From Actinomycetes bacterium (lineage in GTDB: Bacteria > Actinomycetota > Actinomycetes > JAHEKZ01): a stretch of 49,637 nucleotides of DNA. A program made the position numbers and the translations under genes. Shown here one piece after another: positions 25,570 through 35,131 of this stretch (position 1 is the stretch's first letter; each line of letters opens with the position of its first letter). The stretch lies in the NCBI GenBank assembly GCA_027118455.1, contig JAJAYZ010000046.1, forward strand, positions 1 through 49,637, given 5' to 3'. Below the pieces are notes generated by a model. The model saw only the letters and a list, made by a program, of their open reading frames with translations, was not told where the DNA came from and did no database searches.

Positions 25570-25744
25570 GGCCGCTTGGCTCGGTCCAGAAGCCTTCTCC
25601 GACACGTCCGAGATCATCATCGCCCCGACCTGCGTCACCCCTCTGACCTGCGCTAGCGTGGGCTCACCAACGCTGCTTCGTCCGCTGCGGTGGCGTGCCT
25701 CTCGCGGTGCGCCTCGGCGGCCCGTTCGAGGAGATCAACCGCTC

Positions 25745-26587
25745 GTGACGTCCGACCGCGTCGCCCCCGCACGCCGCCGCCAGTTGGCGGTCGCTGTCTT
25801 GGGCACTGTGCTGCTTTTGGCTCTCGCCGGGTGCTCCCTCGATGACGTGCCCAACCAGATTTCGATCCCGACCCCCAAGTCGGACACCGGCGACCGGATC
25901 TTCCACCTGTGGCAGGCCACCTGGATCGCGCTCTGGGTGATTGGCCTCTTCACCTGGGCGTTGATGCTGGGTGCCGCCTGGTTCTACCGTCGTCGCAACG
26001 AGGACTACGTCCCTAAGCAGACGCGGTACAACGTGCCAATCGAGGTGCTCTACACGGTCACCCCGATGATCGTGGTCATGGTCTTCGCCTGGTTCACCAT
26101 CCGCGACAGCAACGAGATCACGGCAGTCGAGAACAACCAGGCTCAGACCGTCAATGTCGTGGGCTACCAGTGGAACTGGGGCTTCAACTACACCGACGAG
26201 GACGTCTATGAGGTCGGGACACCGAGCGACCTGCCGACGCTCTACCTGCCCGTCGGCCAGAAGGTGCAGTTCGTCCTGACGTCTCCTGACGTCATCCACT
26301 CGTTCTGGATCCCCGACTTCCTGATGAAGATGGACGTCGTCCCAGGACGCGCCAACACTTTCGAGCTGACGCCTACCGTCGAGGGGCGGTACACCGGTAA
26401 GTGCGCTGAGCTGTGTGGCGTGTACCACTCTCAGATGCTCTTCTGGGTCGAGGTGGTCAGCCCTGACGAGTTCGACCAGAAGATGAAAGAGCTGCGGCTG
26501 GCCGGCCAGACCGGTGAGCTCGACACAGGCCGGCGGAACACCGACGCGAAAGACTTAGGCAACACGCGGATTGGGGAAGACTCGTGA
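25745..26587 (+). CDS. ctaC: Cytochrome c oxidase subunit II
   Basis: Membrane-anchored CuA subunit of aa3 oxidase, taking electrons from the diheme QcrC. From the GTG at 25745 the protein has 280 aa. It has a lipoprotein signal with lipobox LALAGC (Cys30), two transmembrane helices ([16 protein letters not shown] and [17 protein letters not shown]), then the cupredoxin domain. CuA ligands are in [11 protein letters not shown] and [12 protein letters not shown]. The aromatic electron-entry patch is YQWNWGFNY. The open frame reaches 25568, but GAGGAG precedes 25745 (11-nt spacing) and the longer N-terminus is not family-like. Its TGA overlaps the ctaD GTG (GTGA). Confidence 0.93.
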   Translation: MTSDRVAPARRRQLAVAVLGTVLLLALAGCSLDDVPNQISIPTPKSDTGDRIFHLWQATWIALWVIGLFTWALMLGAAWFYRRRNEDYVPKQTRYNVPIEVLYTVTPMIVVMVFAWFTIRDSNEITAVENNQAQTVNVVGYQWNWGFNYTDEDVYEVGTPSDLPTLYLPVGQKVQFVLTSPDVIHSFWIPDFLMKMDVVPGRANTFELTPTVEGRYTGKCAELCGVYHSQMLFWVEVVSPDEFDQKMKELRLAGQTGELDTGRRNTDAKDLGNTRIGEDS

Positions 26588-28362
26588 CGCTCGCACAGGA
26601 ATCCGTCACCGGAGCGTTGCCTAAGGCGCCCCTTGCGCCCCCAGCTCCACCGATGAGCCGTGGGCGCCTCGTGGTCAGCTGGCTCACCAGCACCGACCAC
26701 AAAGTCATCGGAAACCTCTACTTCATCACCGCGTTCTTCTACTTCATGGTCGGTGGAGTCTTTGCCCTGGTCATTCGGGCCGAGCTGACTGCTCCGGGCA
26801 TGCAGTTCGTCAGCCTGGAGCAGTACAACCAGCTCTTCACCATGCACGGCACAATCATGCTGCTCTTCTTCGCGACGCCGCTCTTCGCAGCCTTCGCAAA
26901 TGCGATCATGCCACTGCAGATCGGCGCACCGGACGTTGCCTTTCCGCGACTCAACATGCTGGCCTACTGGCTCTACCTGTTCAGCACGATTCTGGTGATG
27001 TTCAGCCTCGTCACGCCGGGTGGTGCGGCGGCCTTCGGATGGACGGGCTACGCCCCCCTTTCGAGCACCGTGTACTCGCCTGGGGTCGGTGCCGACCTCT
27101 GGCTGGTTGGTCTGACCCTCGGCGGTCTCGGCACCATCTTGGGATCGGTCAACTTCATCACAACGATCATCTGCCTCAGGGCCCCCGGAATGACCATGTT
27201 CCGGATGCCGATCTTCACCTGGAACGTGCTGCTCACCAGCATCCTGGCGCTGATGGCCTTTCCGGTGCTGGCGGCCGCCCTGCTCGTCTTGGAGATCGAC
27301 CGTCAGTTCGGCAGCTTGGTCTTCGCCCCTGAAGTCGGGGGAGCAATCCTGTGGCAGCACCTATTTTGGTTCTTTGGCCACCCCGAGGTCTACATCCTGG
27401 CGCTGCCGTTCTTCGGCATCATCAGCGAGATCCTTCCGGTCTTCAGCCGTAAACCGATCTTTGGCTACAAGGGCCTGGTCTTCGCGACGATCGCCATCGC
27501 AGCGCTCTCGGTCGCGGTTTGGGCGCACCACATGTTCGTGACGGGGGCGGTGCTCCTGCCGTTCTTCGCCTTCATGACCATGCTCATCGCTGTCCCCACC
27601 GGCGTGAAGTTCTTCAACTGGATCGGCACGATGTGGGGGGGCTCAGTCTCGTTTGAGACGCCGATGGTCTTCTCCCTTGGCTTCCTGGTCACCTTCCTCT
27701 TCGGCGGACTCACCGGCATCATCTTGGCATCGCCTCCGCTCGATTTCGCCGTCTCCGACTCCTACTTCGTTGTCGCCCACTTCCATTACACGGTGTTCGG
27801 TACCGTCGTCTTCTTGATGTTCGCCGGCTTCTACTTCTGGTGGCCGAAGTTCACCGGCAAGATGCTGGACGAACGGCTGGGCATGATCCATTTCTGGATG
27901 CTCTTCATTGGCTTCCAGGTGACGTTCTTGATCCAGCACTGGCTCGGCGCAGCTGGAATGCCGCGCCGCTACGGTAACTACATCCCAGAAGACGGCTACG
28001 TCTTCATGAACCAGGTGTCGACCGTCGGGTCTGTCCTGCTTGGGCTCTCCACCCTGACGTTCCTCTACAACGTGTGGCGTACCCACAAGCGCGGTGTCCG
28101 GGTGACCGAGGATGATCCTTGGGGCTGGGGACGATCGCTGGAGTGGGCTACCTCGTGCCCGCCGCCACGGCACAACTTCGACTTCATCCCCCGGATCAGG
28201 TCAGAGTCGCCAGCCTTCGACTTGCATCACCCCGAAATCGCGCTCGCCGAGGGCGACGTCCACAACGACTCAGTGCTTGCCAGCATCTACGGTGCGCCTG
28301 AGGTGACTCATCGCGAGGACATCATCGACGATGTGATCGAAGGCAAGGGCGAGGAGGCTTAA
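26584..28362 (+). CDS. ctaD: Cytochrome c oxidase subunit I
   Basis: Catalytic aa3-type heme-copper oxidase subunit, 592 aa with about twelve transmembrane helices, reducing oxygen to water and pumping protons. Heme a and a3/CuB ligands are visible. [12 protein letters not shown] holds the low-spin heme His, and [14 protein letters not shown] the CuB His with its cross-linked Tyr. WAHHMFVTG gives two CuB His, and [11 protein letters not shown] the heme a3/a His pair. D-channel (GAPDVAFPR) and K-channel (TGVKFFNW) residues are present. The long soluble C-terminus is typical of actinobacteria. GTG start overlaps the ctaC stop; ctaF follows after 2 bp. Confidence 0.97.
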   Translation: MTLAQESVTGALPKAPLAPPAPPMSRGRLVVSWLTSTDHKVIGNLYFITAFFYFMVGGVFALVIRAELTAPGMQFVSLEQYNQLFTMHGTIMLLFFATPLFAAFANAIMPLQIGAPDVAFPRLNMLAYWLYLFSTILVMFSLVTPGGAAAFGWTGYAPLSSTVYSPGVGADLWLVGLTLGGLGTILGSVNFITTIICLRAPGMTMFRMPIFTWNVLLTSILALMAFPVLAAALLVLEIDRQFGSLVFAPEVGGAILWQHLFWFFGHPEVYILALPFFGIISEILPVFSRKPIFGYKGLVFATIAIAALSVAVWAHHMFVTGAVLLPFFAFMTMLIAVPTGVKFFNWIGTMWGGSVSFETPMVFSLGFLVTFLFGGLTGIILASPPLDFAVSDSYFVVAHFHYTVFGTVVFLMFAGFYFWWPKFTGKMLDERLGMIHFWMLFIGFQVTFLIQHWLGAAGMPRRYGNYIPEDGYVFMNQVSTVGSVLLGLSTLTFLYNVWRTHKRGVRVTEDDPWGWGRSLEWATSCPPPRHNFDFIPRIRSESPAFDLHHPEIALAEGDVHNDSVLASIYGAPEVTHREDIIDDVIEGKGEEA

Positions 28363-28364
28363 AG

Positions 28365-28763
28365 ATGCGCGTTGCCGGACGACTGTTCGCTCTGCTCGCG
28401 GTCTTCTTCGCTCTGCTTGGGGTCATCTACTGGTTCTTGTCCAAAGAGCCAGCCGGAACTGCGGCACTGGTGTTCACCGGAGCCTTGGGGTTCTTGGTGG
28501 CGTTTTACCTGCTCTTCACGGCTAAGCGAGTCGAGCCGCTGCCCGAGGATGACGACGAGGGCGAAATCACCGAGGGTGCTGGCGTTCAGGGGTTCTACAG
28601 CCCGCACAGCTGGTGGCCGTTGCCGGTCGCGGGAGGCGCGGCTCTCATCGGCCTTGGCCTGGTCTTCGTCATGTGGTGGTTGATCATCTTGGGCGTAGTC
28701 TTCGCCGTCATCGCGACGGCTGGCCTCATCTTCGAGTACTACCACGGCGACTTCGCCCGATAA
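28365..28763 (+). CDS. ctaF: Cytochrome c oxidase subunit IV, actinobacterial type
   Basis: Small accessory subunit of the actinobacterial aa3 oxidase, 132 aa with four hydrophobic helices. They are LFALLAVFFALLGVIYWFL, ALVFTGALGFLVAFYLLF, WWPLPVAGGAALIGLGLVF and a last one ending FEYYHGDFAR. The loop is acidic (PEDDDEGEITEG). The conserved FYSPHSWWPL and the FEYY...FAR end identify the CtaF family. GAGGAGG within the end of ctaD serves as ribosome-binding site. It is the last gene of the ctaCDF unit, followed by a strong hairpin. Confidence 0.95.
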   Translation: MRVAGRLFALLAVFFALLGVIYWFLSKEPAGTAALVFTGALGFLVAFYLLFTAKRVEPLPEDDDEGEITEGAGVQGFYSPHSWWPLPVAGGAALIGLGLVFVMWWLIILGVVFAVIATAGLIFEYYHGDFAR

Positions 28764-28810
28764 TGAGTTTCTGGCCTTGAGCCGATAGGCTGAGGTGTCG
28801 ACAATGCTGG

Positions 28811-28838
28811 AAGGAGACGGGAGTCTCCCGTCATCCTT
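28811..28838 (+). terminator. Hairpin between ctaF and the L,D-transpeptidase gene
   Basis: AAGGAGACGGGA (28811-28822) pairs with TCCCGTC-A-TCCTT (28826-28838): a 12-bp stem with one bulged A and a 3-nt loop. It lies 48 bp after ctaF and 27 bp before the next start, with no U-tract. It may terminate ctaCDF or act in the leader of the next gene. Confidence 0.6.
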
Positions 28839-28864
28839 CGAGCAAACTACGGGGTAGAGCACCA

Positions 28865-30049
28865 GTGATCACGCGAAGCAGCGTCCTGCAGTGGCGCAGT
28901 GTGGCAGCCGTCTCGGTGGCGTGCCTAGGTCTTGCTGCGTGTACCACCGCCGGCGCCGATGGGGGATCGGACCCGGCGTCTGGCCCCCCTGAGTCGCGAG
29001 CGGTGATCAATGTCCCCTCCGCCAAAGACCGGGCGTTGGCCCCGACCCGGCCACTCGTTGTCAAGGCGGAGCAGGGAGTTCTGACCGACGTCGTGGTTTC
29101 CGACGATCGCGGCCGCAAGATCTCCGGAGACTTCAGCTCGCGCCGCTCAGTGTGGCGCTCTGATGAGTCCCCGCTCCAGTACGACAGCCGGTACGACGTC
29201 ACCGCCCGCGCAGCCGACTCCGACGGGGTAGCCACTCAGACCAAGACGTGGGTGCGCACCGTCGAGCCCAAGCGGGTGGCCTACACCGGGCTCAGCCCCT
29301 ACGGCGAGACCGTTGTCGGTGTTGGAATGCCGGTGATCATGACCTTCGACCAGCCGGTTCAACGCAAGGCCGCGGTTGAGAAGAACCTCTCGGTTGCCAC
29401 GAAGCCGGCTGCCGTTGGCGGCTGGTACTGGGTCAACGACCAAATGGTGCGGTGGCGTCCGAAGGAGTACTGGAAGCCCGGCACCGATGTCACCGTGCGC
29501 AGTCGGCTCGAAGGGGTGAACCTGGGCGACGGCGTTTGGGGCGACGACAACGACCTCGCCCGTTTCAGCGTCGGCGACTCCACGATCAGCACCGTCAACA
29601 TCGGCACGAGCACCATGGCGGTGGAGCAGAATGGCAATGTGGTGCGCAAGATTCCGGTCACCACCGGTAAGCCCGGATGGGAAACGCGGATCGGCACCAA
29701 GGTGATCATCTCCAAGCAGCGCCAGGTCGTCATGGACGCCGCCACGATCGACGTTGACAAGTCCGACCCCGAGTACTACCGGCTGGATGTCGAGTACGCC
29801 ATGCGCTTGACCTGGAGCGGTGAATACGTCCATGCCGCGCCCTGGTCGGTCGAATCGCAAGGCGTGGAGAACGTCAGCCACGGCTGTACTGGCATGTCAA
29901 CGGAGGACGCCAGCTGGTTCTACAACCTCGCAAAGCCAGGCGATATCGTGAACTACGTGAACGGCTCTCGAGCGATGGAACCGTGGAACGGCTACACCGA
30001 CTGGAACATCTCCTGGCAACAGTGGAAGAAGGGCAGCGCCCTCTCCTAG
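28865..30049 (+). CDS. L,D-transpeptidase lipoprotein with Ig-like domains
   Basis: Exported enzyme making 3-3 peptidoglycan cross-links, 394 aa. A lipoprotein signal ends in GLAAC (Cys26). Two bacterial Ig-like domains follow (about 55-150 and 150-245), as in mycobacterial LdtMt2. The C-terminal YkuD domain has HAAPWSVESQ and the catalytic SHGCTGMS with its Cys. A small C-terminal extension rich in Trp follows (WNGYTDWNISWQQW), resembling the C-terminal subdomain of Ldt proteins. GTG start; only a weak GGGGTAGAG precedes it. It lies between the convergent respiratory operons, and qcrB ends 248 bp after it on the opposite strand. Confidence 0.92.
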   Translation: MITRSSVLQWRSVAAVSVACLGLAACTTAGADGGSDPASGPPESRAVINVPSAKDRALAPTRPLVVKAEQGVLTDVVVSDDRGRKISGDFSSRRSVWRSDESPLQYDSRYDVTARAADSDGVATQTKTWVRTVEPKRVAYTGLSPYGETVVGVGMPVIMTFDQPVQRKAAVEKNLSVATKPAAVGGWYWVNDQMVRWRPKEYWKPGTDVTVRSRLEGVNLGDGVWGDDNDLARFSVGDSTISTVNIGTSTMAVEQNGNVVRKIPVTTGKPGWETRIGTKVIISKQRQVVMDAATIDVDKSDPEYYRLDVEYAMRLTWSGEYVHAAPWSVESQGVENVSHGCTGMSTEDASWFYNLAKPGDIVNYVNGSRAMEPWNGYTDWNISWQQWKKGSALS

Positions 30050-30260
30050 AGGCCGCCCCGAGCCTGTCGAGTGTCCCTCTGGGGTACGGAAAGACCTGCC
30101 GAGCGTAGAGCTGGTGCTACTCCGCGACGACGAGCGTGCCAAGCACACTCGACTTGTTCCGCACACACCCAACGCCACACTCGGCCATGGAGGCACACGC
30201 AAAAGACCAAAGCGGTGGTGTCGAGGGGAGAGTCGACGGGCTTGGGCGCGATCAAGTGGT

Positions 30261-30279
30261 GGGGCGAAGCCGAAGCCCC
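30261..30279 (-). terminator. Candidate terminator after qcrB
   Basis: GGGGC (30261-30265) and GCCCC (30275-30279) can pair across a 9-nt loop, with further GC pairing possible to CGCCCC at 30280-30285. It sits 18 bp after the qcrB stop. No U-tract. The rest of the gap (30050-30260) shows no gene or RNA that I can support. Confidence 0.35.
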
Positions 30280-30297
30280 CGCCCCGCTGCCCCAGGT

Positions 30298-31974
30298 CTA
30301 CTCGTGCGGGGCCAGCGCCTTGGTGCGGGCGTCGTCGATCTCATAGTTGCGCTCAGCGGTGAGCTCGGACTCGTGGTGGTTGCCTTCTTCGATCTCGGCA
30401 GCTGTCGGCATGGGGACCTGCTCGTTGTAGAAGAAGTGCGAGAGGCGTGACTGCAACTTCTTGACGCCGTAGCCCTTCTGCTTTATGCCGTTGGCGTCGT
30501 ACTTCTCGGGCATCGGAAGCGGCAGAGGTGCCTCGGCCCGAGCCAGCAGAACGGCGCGCTCTTCTGGTGAGATCGGCTGGTGCTGCTCGTAGTACTTGCC
30601 GTTGGGCAGCCGCTTGATGATCCCGGACTCGTAGCCATGGAGCAGCTTGTCGCGGTCACGTCGCTGCAACCCGAAGCAGATCCGTTTGGTGATCACGAAG
30701 ACAAGGGGTGGCACGACGAAGATTGCGATTCGTAGCGTCCAGGTGATGACGAATATATTGATCTTGAAGGTGTTGGCGATCAGGTCGTTTCCACCCTGGA
30801 TCCAGAGCAGCACGTAGAACGACAGGCTCATAGCGCCGATTGCAGTTCGGGTGGGGGCGTTGCGCGGACGGTCGAGCAGGTGGTGATGGGTCTTGTCCCC
30901 GGTAGCCCACTGCTCGATGAAGGGGTAGAGGGCCATTGCCGTGAAGATGATCCCGGGCACGATAACGGCCGGAACCAGAACGTTGAGCATAAGGTTCCAC
31001 TGCCCGAAGAACACGATCTCGATGTTCGGCATGAGTCGTAAGGCCCCGTCGAGCCAGCCGATGTACCAGTCGGGTTGGGAGCCGGCGGTGATCTGGTCGG
31101 GGATGTAAGGACCGTAAAGCCAGATCGGGTTGATCTGGAAGAGTCCGCCCATGAGCGCAGTGACGCCGAAGACGACGAAGAAGAAGCCGCCGGCCTTCGC
31201 TGCGTATACGGGGAAGAGCGGGTACCCGACGACGTTGCGCTGGGTCCGCCCCGGCCCAGGGAACTGGGTGTGCTTCTGGAACCAGACGAGCATCAGGTGC
31301 ACCGTGATCAGCGCGAGGATGATGCCAGGGACCAGAAGCACGTGGACGGTATAGAGGCGGGGAATGAAGTCGGTTCCGGGGAACTCGCCACCGAAGACGA
31401 AGAACGACACGTAGCTGCCGACAACGGGGAGCGAGAGCATGATGCCCTGCGCGATGCGGAGGCCGGTGCCGGAGAGCAGGTCGTCGGGGAGTGAGTAGCC
31501 CGCAAAGCCCTCGAGCAGCGCCAGGGTGAGCAGAGTGACGCCGATGATCCAGTTCGTCTCGCGAGGCTTACGGAACGCGCCGGTGAAGAAGACCCGCAGG
31601 AGGTGGACCGAGATCGCAGCGACGAAGAAGAGGGCTCCCCAGTGGTGGATCTGCCGCATGAGCAGGCCGCCACGAATGTCGAAGCTGATGTCGAGCGTTG
31701 AGGCGTAGGCCTCGGACATCTTCACGCCGTTGAGTGGCAGGTAGGAGCCGTCGTAGACGACCTCGATCATGGACGGCTTGAACCACAGGCTGAGGAACGT
31801 TCCCGAGAGCAACAAGATGATGAAGCTGTATAAGGCGATCTCACCGAGCATGAACGACCAGTGGTCAGGGAAGACTTTGCCGAGTTGCTTCTTGAGGTAC
31901 TTCGAGGCAGGGACGCGGTCGTCAACCCAGAGGTAACCGGCACCGCCAGCTTGCTCGACTTTGCTCGTACTCAT
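30298..31974 (-). CDS. qcrB: Cytochrome bc1 complex cytochrome b subunit
   Basis: Menaquinol-oxidising cytochrome b of the actinobacterial bc1-aa3 supercomplex, 558 aa. The bis-His heme ligands are visible in MRQIHHWGALFF with SVHLLRVFF, and in YTVHVLLVPG with TVHLMLVWFQKH. The Qo-site motif is PDWY, the actinobacterial variant of PEWY, in SQPDWYIGWLDGALR. The C-terminal extension past the last helices (from GIIKRLPNGKYYEQ) is typical of actinobacteria. The family is the target of telacebec-type inhibitors in mycobacteria. ATG start overlaps the qcrA stop by ATGA. Last gene of ctaE-qcrCAB. Confidence 0.97.
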   Translation of the reverse strand: MSTSKVEQAGGAGYLWVDDRVPASKYLKKQLGKVFPDHWSFMLGEIALYSFIILLLSGTFLSLWFKPSMIEVVYDGSYLPLNGVKMSEAYASTLDISFDIRGGLLMRQIHHWGALFFVAAISVHLLRVFFTGAFRKPRETNWIIGVTLLTLALLEGFAGYSLPDDLLSGTGLRIAQGIMLSLPVVGSYVSFFVFGGEFPGTDFIPRLYTVHVLLVPGIILALITVHLMLVWFQKHTQFPGPGRTQRNVVGYPLFPVYAAKAGGFFFVVFGVTALMGGLFQINPIWLYGPYIPDQITAGSQPDWYIGWLDGALRLMPNIEIVFFGQWNLMLNVLVPAVIVPGIIFTAMALYPFIEQWATGDKTHHHLLDRPRNAPTRTAIGAMSLSFYVLLWIQGGNDLIANTFKINIFVITWTLRIAIFVVPPLVFVITKRICFGLQRRDRDKLLHGYESGIIKRLPNGKYYEQHQPISPEERAVLLARAEAPLPLPMPEKYDANGIKQKGYGVKKLQSRLSHFFYNEQVPMPTAAEIEEGNHHESELTAERNYEIDDARTKALAPHE

Positions 31975-32972
31975 CCGCGCTCCCAGAAGCTCGGTCCAAC
32001 CGGCTCAGCGAACCCTTCGCGAGCGATTAAGTATCCGTCCTCATCCACGGTGATCGCCAGTTGAGGAAGCGACCGGGAGGAGGGACCGAAGATTACGTTG
32101 CCTGCATCAGCAAGATCAAAGGTGGACTGGTGGCACGGGCACAGCATGTGGTGGGTCAACTGCTCGTACAGACCGAGGGGGCACCCAACGTGCGTGCAGA
32201 TCTTCGAGAAGCACAGGATTCCCTCGTAAGACCACGGCTCTTTGCCCTCAGGCGTTTGGTCGGCGACGATCTCGGCCGGGTCCATTCGGATCAACATCAC
32301 CGCTGACTTGGCGAGCTCGTTGAGGTTGCCCGCTTCCTCCATGACGAGGTCGATGCCCTCGGGGACAGCACTGATGAGGGTGCCGACCTGCATGTCCTCT
32401 GGGCGGATCTTCTGCTCGGTCTCGGCGATCAGAATGTGCATCCCCCGTTCCCACATGGTCTTGGTGAGAGCGTCTGCCGGAAGCGGCCCGAGGTCGCGCA
32501 GCAACACGACCGCCGGCAGGCCAGCCAGGCCCAGGGCGGCGGCCATGCTGCCAAGGATGAACGGACGCCGCTTGACGCCACTCTCGTCGATGCCGCGGCG
32601 GTACTCGTCCAGCAGGGCGTCGCGGTGCTCCGCCTCAGAAGACTCAGGGGATCGCTCTTGCACGACCTCGACGTCGGGCATGAGCTTCTTGGCCCAGTGG
32701 ATAGCTGCGGCCCCGATCAGGAAGAGCGCGAGGCCCATCGTGATGCCCAGGAGAAGGTTGGAGGCGTTGGTGCTACCGAAGCCGGGGAGGGGCATCTCTT
32801 TGTCGACGGGGGTGACGATGTACGCGACGATGAAAGCTGCGCTGGCCAGGCCGGAGGCGATGAACAAGAAGCCAACTTGGCGCTCGGCCCGTTTGGCGGC
32901 TTTGGGGTCAACGTCTGAGCGCCGCGGCTTGTGCTCGGGCAGGTCGCCCGAGTCGTAAGGTTCGATGGTCAC
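31971..32972 (-). CDS. qcrA: Cytochrome bc1 complex Rieske iron-sulfur subunit
   Basis: A 333-aa Rieske protein passing electrons from menaquinol to the QcrC hemes. The N-terminal part carries three hydrophobic segments (near VGFLFIASGLASAAFIV, LLLGITMGLALFLIGAAA, and ILGSMAAALGLAGLPAVVLL), characteristic of actinobacterial QcrA, which has three helices rather than one. The cluster-binding motifs are CTHVGCPLG and CPCHQSTFD (two Cys, two His plus the disulfide pair). It starts with GTG overlapping the qcrC stop (GTGA) and its stop overlaps qcrB (ATGA). Confidence 0.96.
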   Translation of the reverse strand: MTIEPYDSGDLPEHKPRRSDVDPKAAKRAERQVGFLFIASGLASAAFIVAYIVTPVDKEMPLPGFGSTNASNLLLGITMGLALFLIGAAAIHWAKKLMPDVEVVQERSPESSEAEHRDALLDEYRRGIDESGVKRRPFILGSMAAALGLAGLPAVVLLRDLGPLPADALTKTMWERGMHILIAETEQKIRPEDMQVGTLISAVPEGIDLVMEEAGNLNELAKSAVMLIRMDPAEIVADQTPEGKEPWSYEGILCFSKICTHVGCPLGLYEQLTHHMLCPCHQSTFDLADAGNVIFGPSSRSLPQLAITVDEDGYLIAREGFAEPVGPSFWERG

Positions 32973-33787
32973 TTCGCCTTGACTCCGATCCAGATAGCAA
33001 CCGCGATGAGGGCCCCAAGCCCAAGCGTCCAGAGGACGATGCCTTCGGTGACGGGTCCGAGCCGGCCGGTGTCGATACCGCCAGAGTTCGGCGTCTCACG
33101 CAGCGCCTCGATGTACCCGATGATCGCGCGCTTGTCCTCAGGACGAAGCGTGGAGTCGGGGAAGTTCGGCATGTTCTGCGGGCCGATCAACATCGCCTCG
33201 TAGATGTGGCGCGGCTCGGTCTCGGTCAACGACGGTGCGTACTTGCCATCGGTCAGCGCGCCACCTTCGCCGGCGAAGTTGTGGCACTGAGCGCAGTTGG
33301 CGCGGAAGAGCTGGCCGCCGAGCGCCAGTTCTTCTGGCGTGATCCCCGTTGTGTCGTACAGGTCGGGCATCGGGATCTCCGGGCCTGGCGCGAGCGAGCC
33401 GATGTAGGCCGCAAGCGCCGCCGTCTCCTCGTCGGAGTAACTGGGGTCTTTGCGCTCGACCTGTGCTCCAGGGGCGGCGAGTGGCATACGCCCTGTGGAG
33501 ACCTGGAAGTCAACGGACGCTGACCCGACTCCAATGAGCGTTGGCCCTGCGATGGTGCCGTCTAGCTGGAACGCGCCATCGGCGTTGAGCCCGTGGCAGG
33601 TTGAGCAGCCCTCGAGGAAGAGCTTGCGTCCCTCATCGATTTGGGTCGTTGAGGCGCTCGGCGCGGTCGCCTCTGCCTGGGTGGACCCAGAAGCCAGCGC
33701 GTAGATGCCGCCGATCCCCACCAGGGCCAGAAGCAGGAGGAATGCCGTAGCCCAGGGGCTGCGGCGCCTGGCAAGCAGATAAGTCAC
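32969..33787 (-). CDS. qcrC: Diheme cytochrome c of the bc1 complex
   Basis: Membrane-anchored diheme cytochrome c linking QcrA directly to CtaC, replacing soluble cytochrome c in actinobacteria. The GTG at 33785-33787, 8 nt after AGGGGA, gives 272 aa; the open frame to 33928 is not supported. An N-terminal hydrophobic segment (WATAFLLLLALVGIGGIYAL) acts as signal or anchor. Two CxxCH heme sites are seen, CSTCHG and CAQCHN, each with a later Met candidate (GRMPL; QNMPNFP). A C-terminal helix (IVLWTLGLGALIAVAIWIGV) completes the anchor. It lies 22 bp after ctaE. Confidence 0.95.
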   Translation of the reverse strand: MTYLLARRRSPWATAFLLLLALVGIGGIYALASGSTQAEATAPSASTTQIDEGRKLFLEGCSTCHGLNADGAFQLDGTIAGPTLIGVGSASVDFQVSTGRMPLAAPGAQVERKDPSYSDEETAALAAYIGSLAPGPEIPMPDLYDTTGITPEELALGGQLFRANCAQCHNFAGEGGALTDGKYAPSLTETEPRHIYEAMLIGPQNMPNFPDSTLRPEDKRAIIGYIEALRETPNSGGIDTGRLGPVTEGIVLWTLGLGALIAVAIWIGVKAK

Positions 33788-33809
33788 GAGAGGTTCCCCT
33801 GGAGAGTGG

Positions 33810-34415
33810 CTACTGGATGAAGTAGATCGTCGCGAACAGTGCGATCCACACGACGTCGACGAAGTGCCAGTAGTAGGACACAACGATCGCGCGGGTGGCC
33901 TGGTCGTGGTCGAACCGGCGAGCGACATACGTGGTTACCAAGACGAAGAGGAAGGCGATCAGTCCCCCCGTCACGTGCGCCGCATGGAAGCCGGTGGTGA
34001 GGAAGAAGACTGATCCATAGGGGTCGGAGCTGAGGCTGAGGCCCTCGTGGGCCAGCTCGGTGTACTCAAACACCTGACCGGCGACGAAGAAGGCGCCCAT
34101 CAGGTAGGTGATGCCAAACCACTTGCGGAGGCCCTTGACGTCGCCGCGCTCGGCTGCGAAGACTCCCAACTGACACGTCAGTGACGACGAAACCAGCACC
34201 GCGGTGTTGAGCGATGCAAAGGCGATGTTCAGGTGCACATTCTCTGGCGGCCACGGATCGGGCAGGGTGACCTGCCGCACCGTGAAGTACATGGCAAATA
34301 GGGCCGCGAAGAACATCAACTCTGACGAGAGCCAGACGATGGTTCCTACGCTGACGATGTTGGGCCGATTTGGCGCCTGAATCTGGGCAGGCTCGGCCAC
34401 GGATGCTGTTGACAC
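33810..34415 (-). CDS. ctaE: Cytochrome c oxidase subunit III
   Basis: Membrane subunit of aa3 oxidase supporting proton uptake, 201 aa with five helices, as in other actinobacteria. Markers are [17 protein letters not shown], an [16 protein letters not shown] helix, [31 protein letters not shown] and the closing [15 protein letters not shown]. The frame is open to 34559, but I choose the GTG at 34413-34415. CATAAT lies 6 nt before it and no ribosome-binding site is present, so it appears to be leaderless. It heads the ctaE-qcrC-qcrA-qcrB operon, so oxidase and bc1 genes are co-transcribed. Confidence 0.93.
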   Translation of the reverse strand: MSTASVAEPAQIQAPNRPNIVSVGTIVWLSSELMFFAALFAMYFTVRQVTLPDPWPPENVHLNIAFASLNTAVLVSSSLTCQLGVFAAERGDVKGLRKWFGITYLMGAFFVAGQVFEYTELAHEGLSLSSDPYGSVFFLTTGFHAAHVTGGLIAFLFVLVTTYVARRFDHDQATRAIVVSYYWHFVDVVWIALFATIYFIQ

Positions 34416-34421
34416 AGTCCG

Positions 34422-34427
34422 ATTATG
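34422..34427 (-). promoter_or_regulatory. Candidate -10 box of ctaE-qcrCAB
   Basis: CATAAT on the minus strand, 6 nt before the ctaE GTG. No convincing -35 hexamer is seen 17-18 nt further upstream. Confidence 0.5.
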
Positions 34428-34493
34428 CCGACTCCGACCCCGATGCGCAGAGAGGGGGCTGGCTTTCTCCCCGGGGTGTTGTCTTCGGTCCAA

Positions 34494-34517
34494 GATCACC
34501 GGGGGGACCCGGTGATC
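34494..34517. promoter_or_regulatory. Perfect 10-bp hairpin in divergent intergenic region
   Basis: GATCACCGGG (34494-34503) and CCCGGTGATC (34508-34517) flank the loop GGGA. It lies between the divergent ctaE and RraB-like genes, upstream of both -10 candidates, so it is more likely an operator for a dimeric regulator than a terminator. Confidence 0.55.
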
Positions 34518-34592
34518 CTCAAGGGCGGCGGCCCGCGTCTCGTTGCCTTTTTGTGACAATTGCCGGAGGCGGCGAGGCAGGGGACTACCTCG

Positions 34593-34598
34593 TAGTGT
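34593..34598 (+). promoter_or_regulatory. Candidate -10 box for the RraB-like gene
   Basis: TAGTGT, 7 nt before the GTG at 34606. Confidence 0.45.
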
Positions 34599-34605
34599 CC
34601 GGGAG

Positions 34606-35085
34606 GTGTGGACCTTCCTTCGGCGGAGAAAATTGCCATCGCCTGTCCTTCTCGTTGACGACGGGACATTCGAGGTCGTCGCCGAGTCCTTTGACCCGGC
34701 CTCCTCTGACGTGGCTGTGCTGAGCGAAGCTGAGCAGGCCGGCGCCGATCTGAGCCGCTCCCTGCTGCTTCGCCACGCTGTGGAGGTCCCGATCGCAGCC
34801 TCGAGCCTGGCGAGGGAGCAGCTCGCAGCCGACGGGTACGTCGTGGGTGAAAGGATCAGCGATTCGGCCAGCGAGTCGGTCGCCGACGCTTCGAGCGCCA
34901 GCAGGGGGATGCTTCAGTTGCGGGCTGATCGGACCGTGAGGGCTACCGGCTTGGTGGTGGCGCAGGAGCGGGCGAGGGTTGCTGGGTTGGCGGCCCGGCT
35001 GGGTGGGGATGTGCACGGGTGGCAGCTCCTGGCGCCCCCGCCTGGAGATCGTGACCACGCTGGCTACGATCGGGGCGACCGATGA
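34606..35085 (+). CDS. RraB-like (RNase E regulator-like) protein, tentative
   Basis: A 159-aa soluble protein starting [18 protein letters not shown] after the GTG. Segments such as [28 protein letters not shown] and the closing [19 protein letters not shown] resemble the ribonuclease E inhibitor RraB domain in its actinobacterial form. The match is from memory and moderate; if wrong the protein is simply conserved hypothetical. TAGTGT lies 7 nt before the GTG, pointing to a leaderless mRNA, and the in-frame ATG at 34543 is not needed. The receiver-like gene follows after 46 bp on the same strand. Confidence 0.6.
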   Translation: MWTFLRRRKLPSPVLLVDDGTFEVVAESFDPASSDVAVLSEAEQAGADLSRSLLLRHAVEVPIAASSLAREQLAADGYVVGERISDSASESVADASSASRGMLQLRADRTVRATGLVVAQERARVAGLAARLGGDVHGWQLLAPPPGDRDHAGYDRGDR

Positions 35086-35131
35086 GTCACCGACGCAAGG
35101 TCGGTGGCCAGTCCCGATGCTGGGGAGCGGC

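Noticed and set aside
26431..27360. 309-aa open frame antisense to ctaC/ctaD
   Set aside because: Highly charged, Gln/Glu/Asp-rich translation typical of the antisense of membrane-protein codons.
30050..30260. RNA gene in the gap between the L,D-transpeptidase gene and qcrB
   Set aside because: No tRNA-like cloverleaf, CCA end or known riboswitch core could be recognised.
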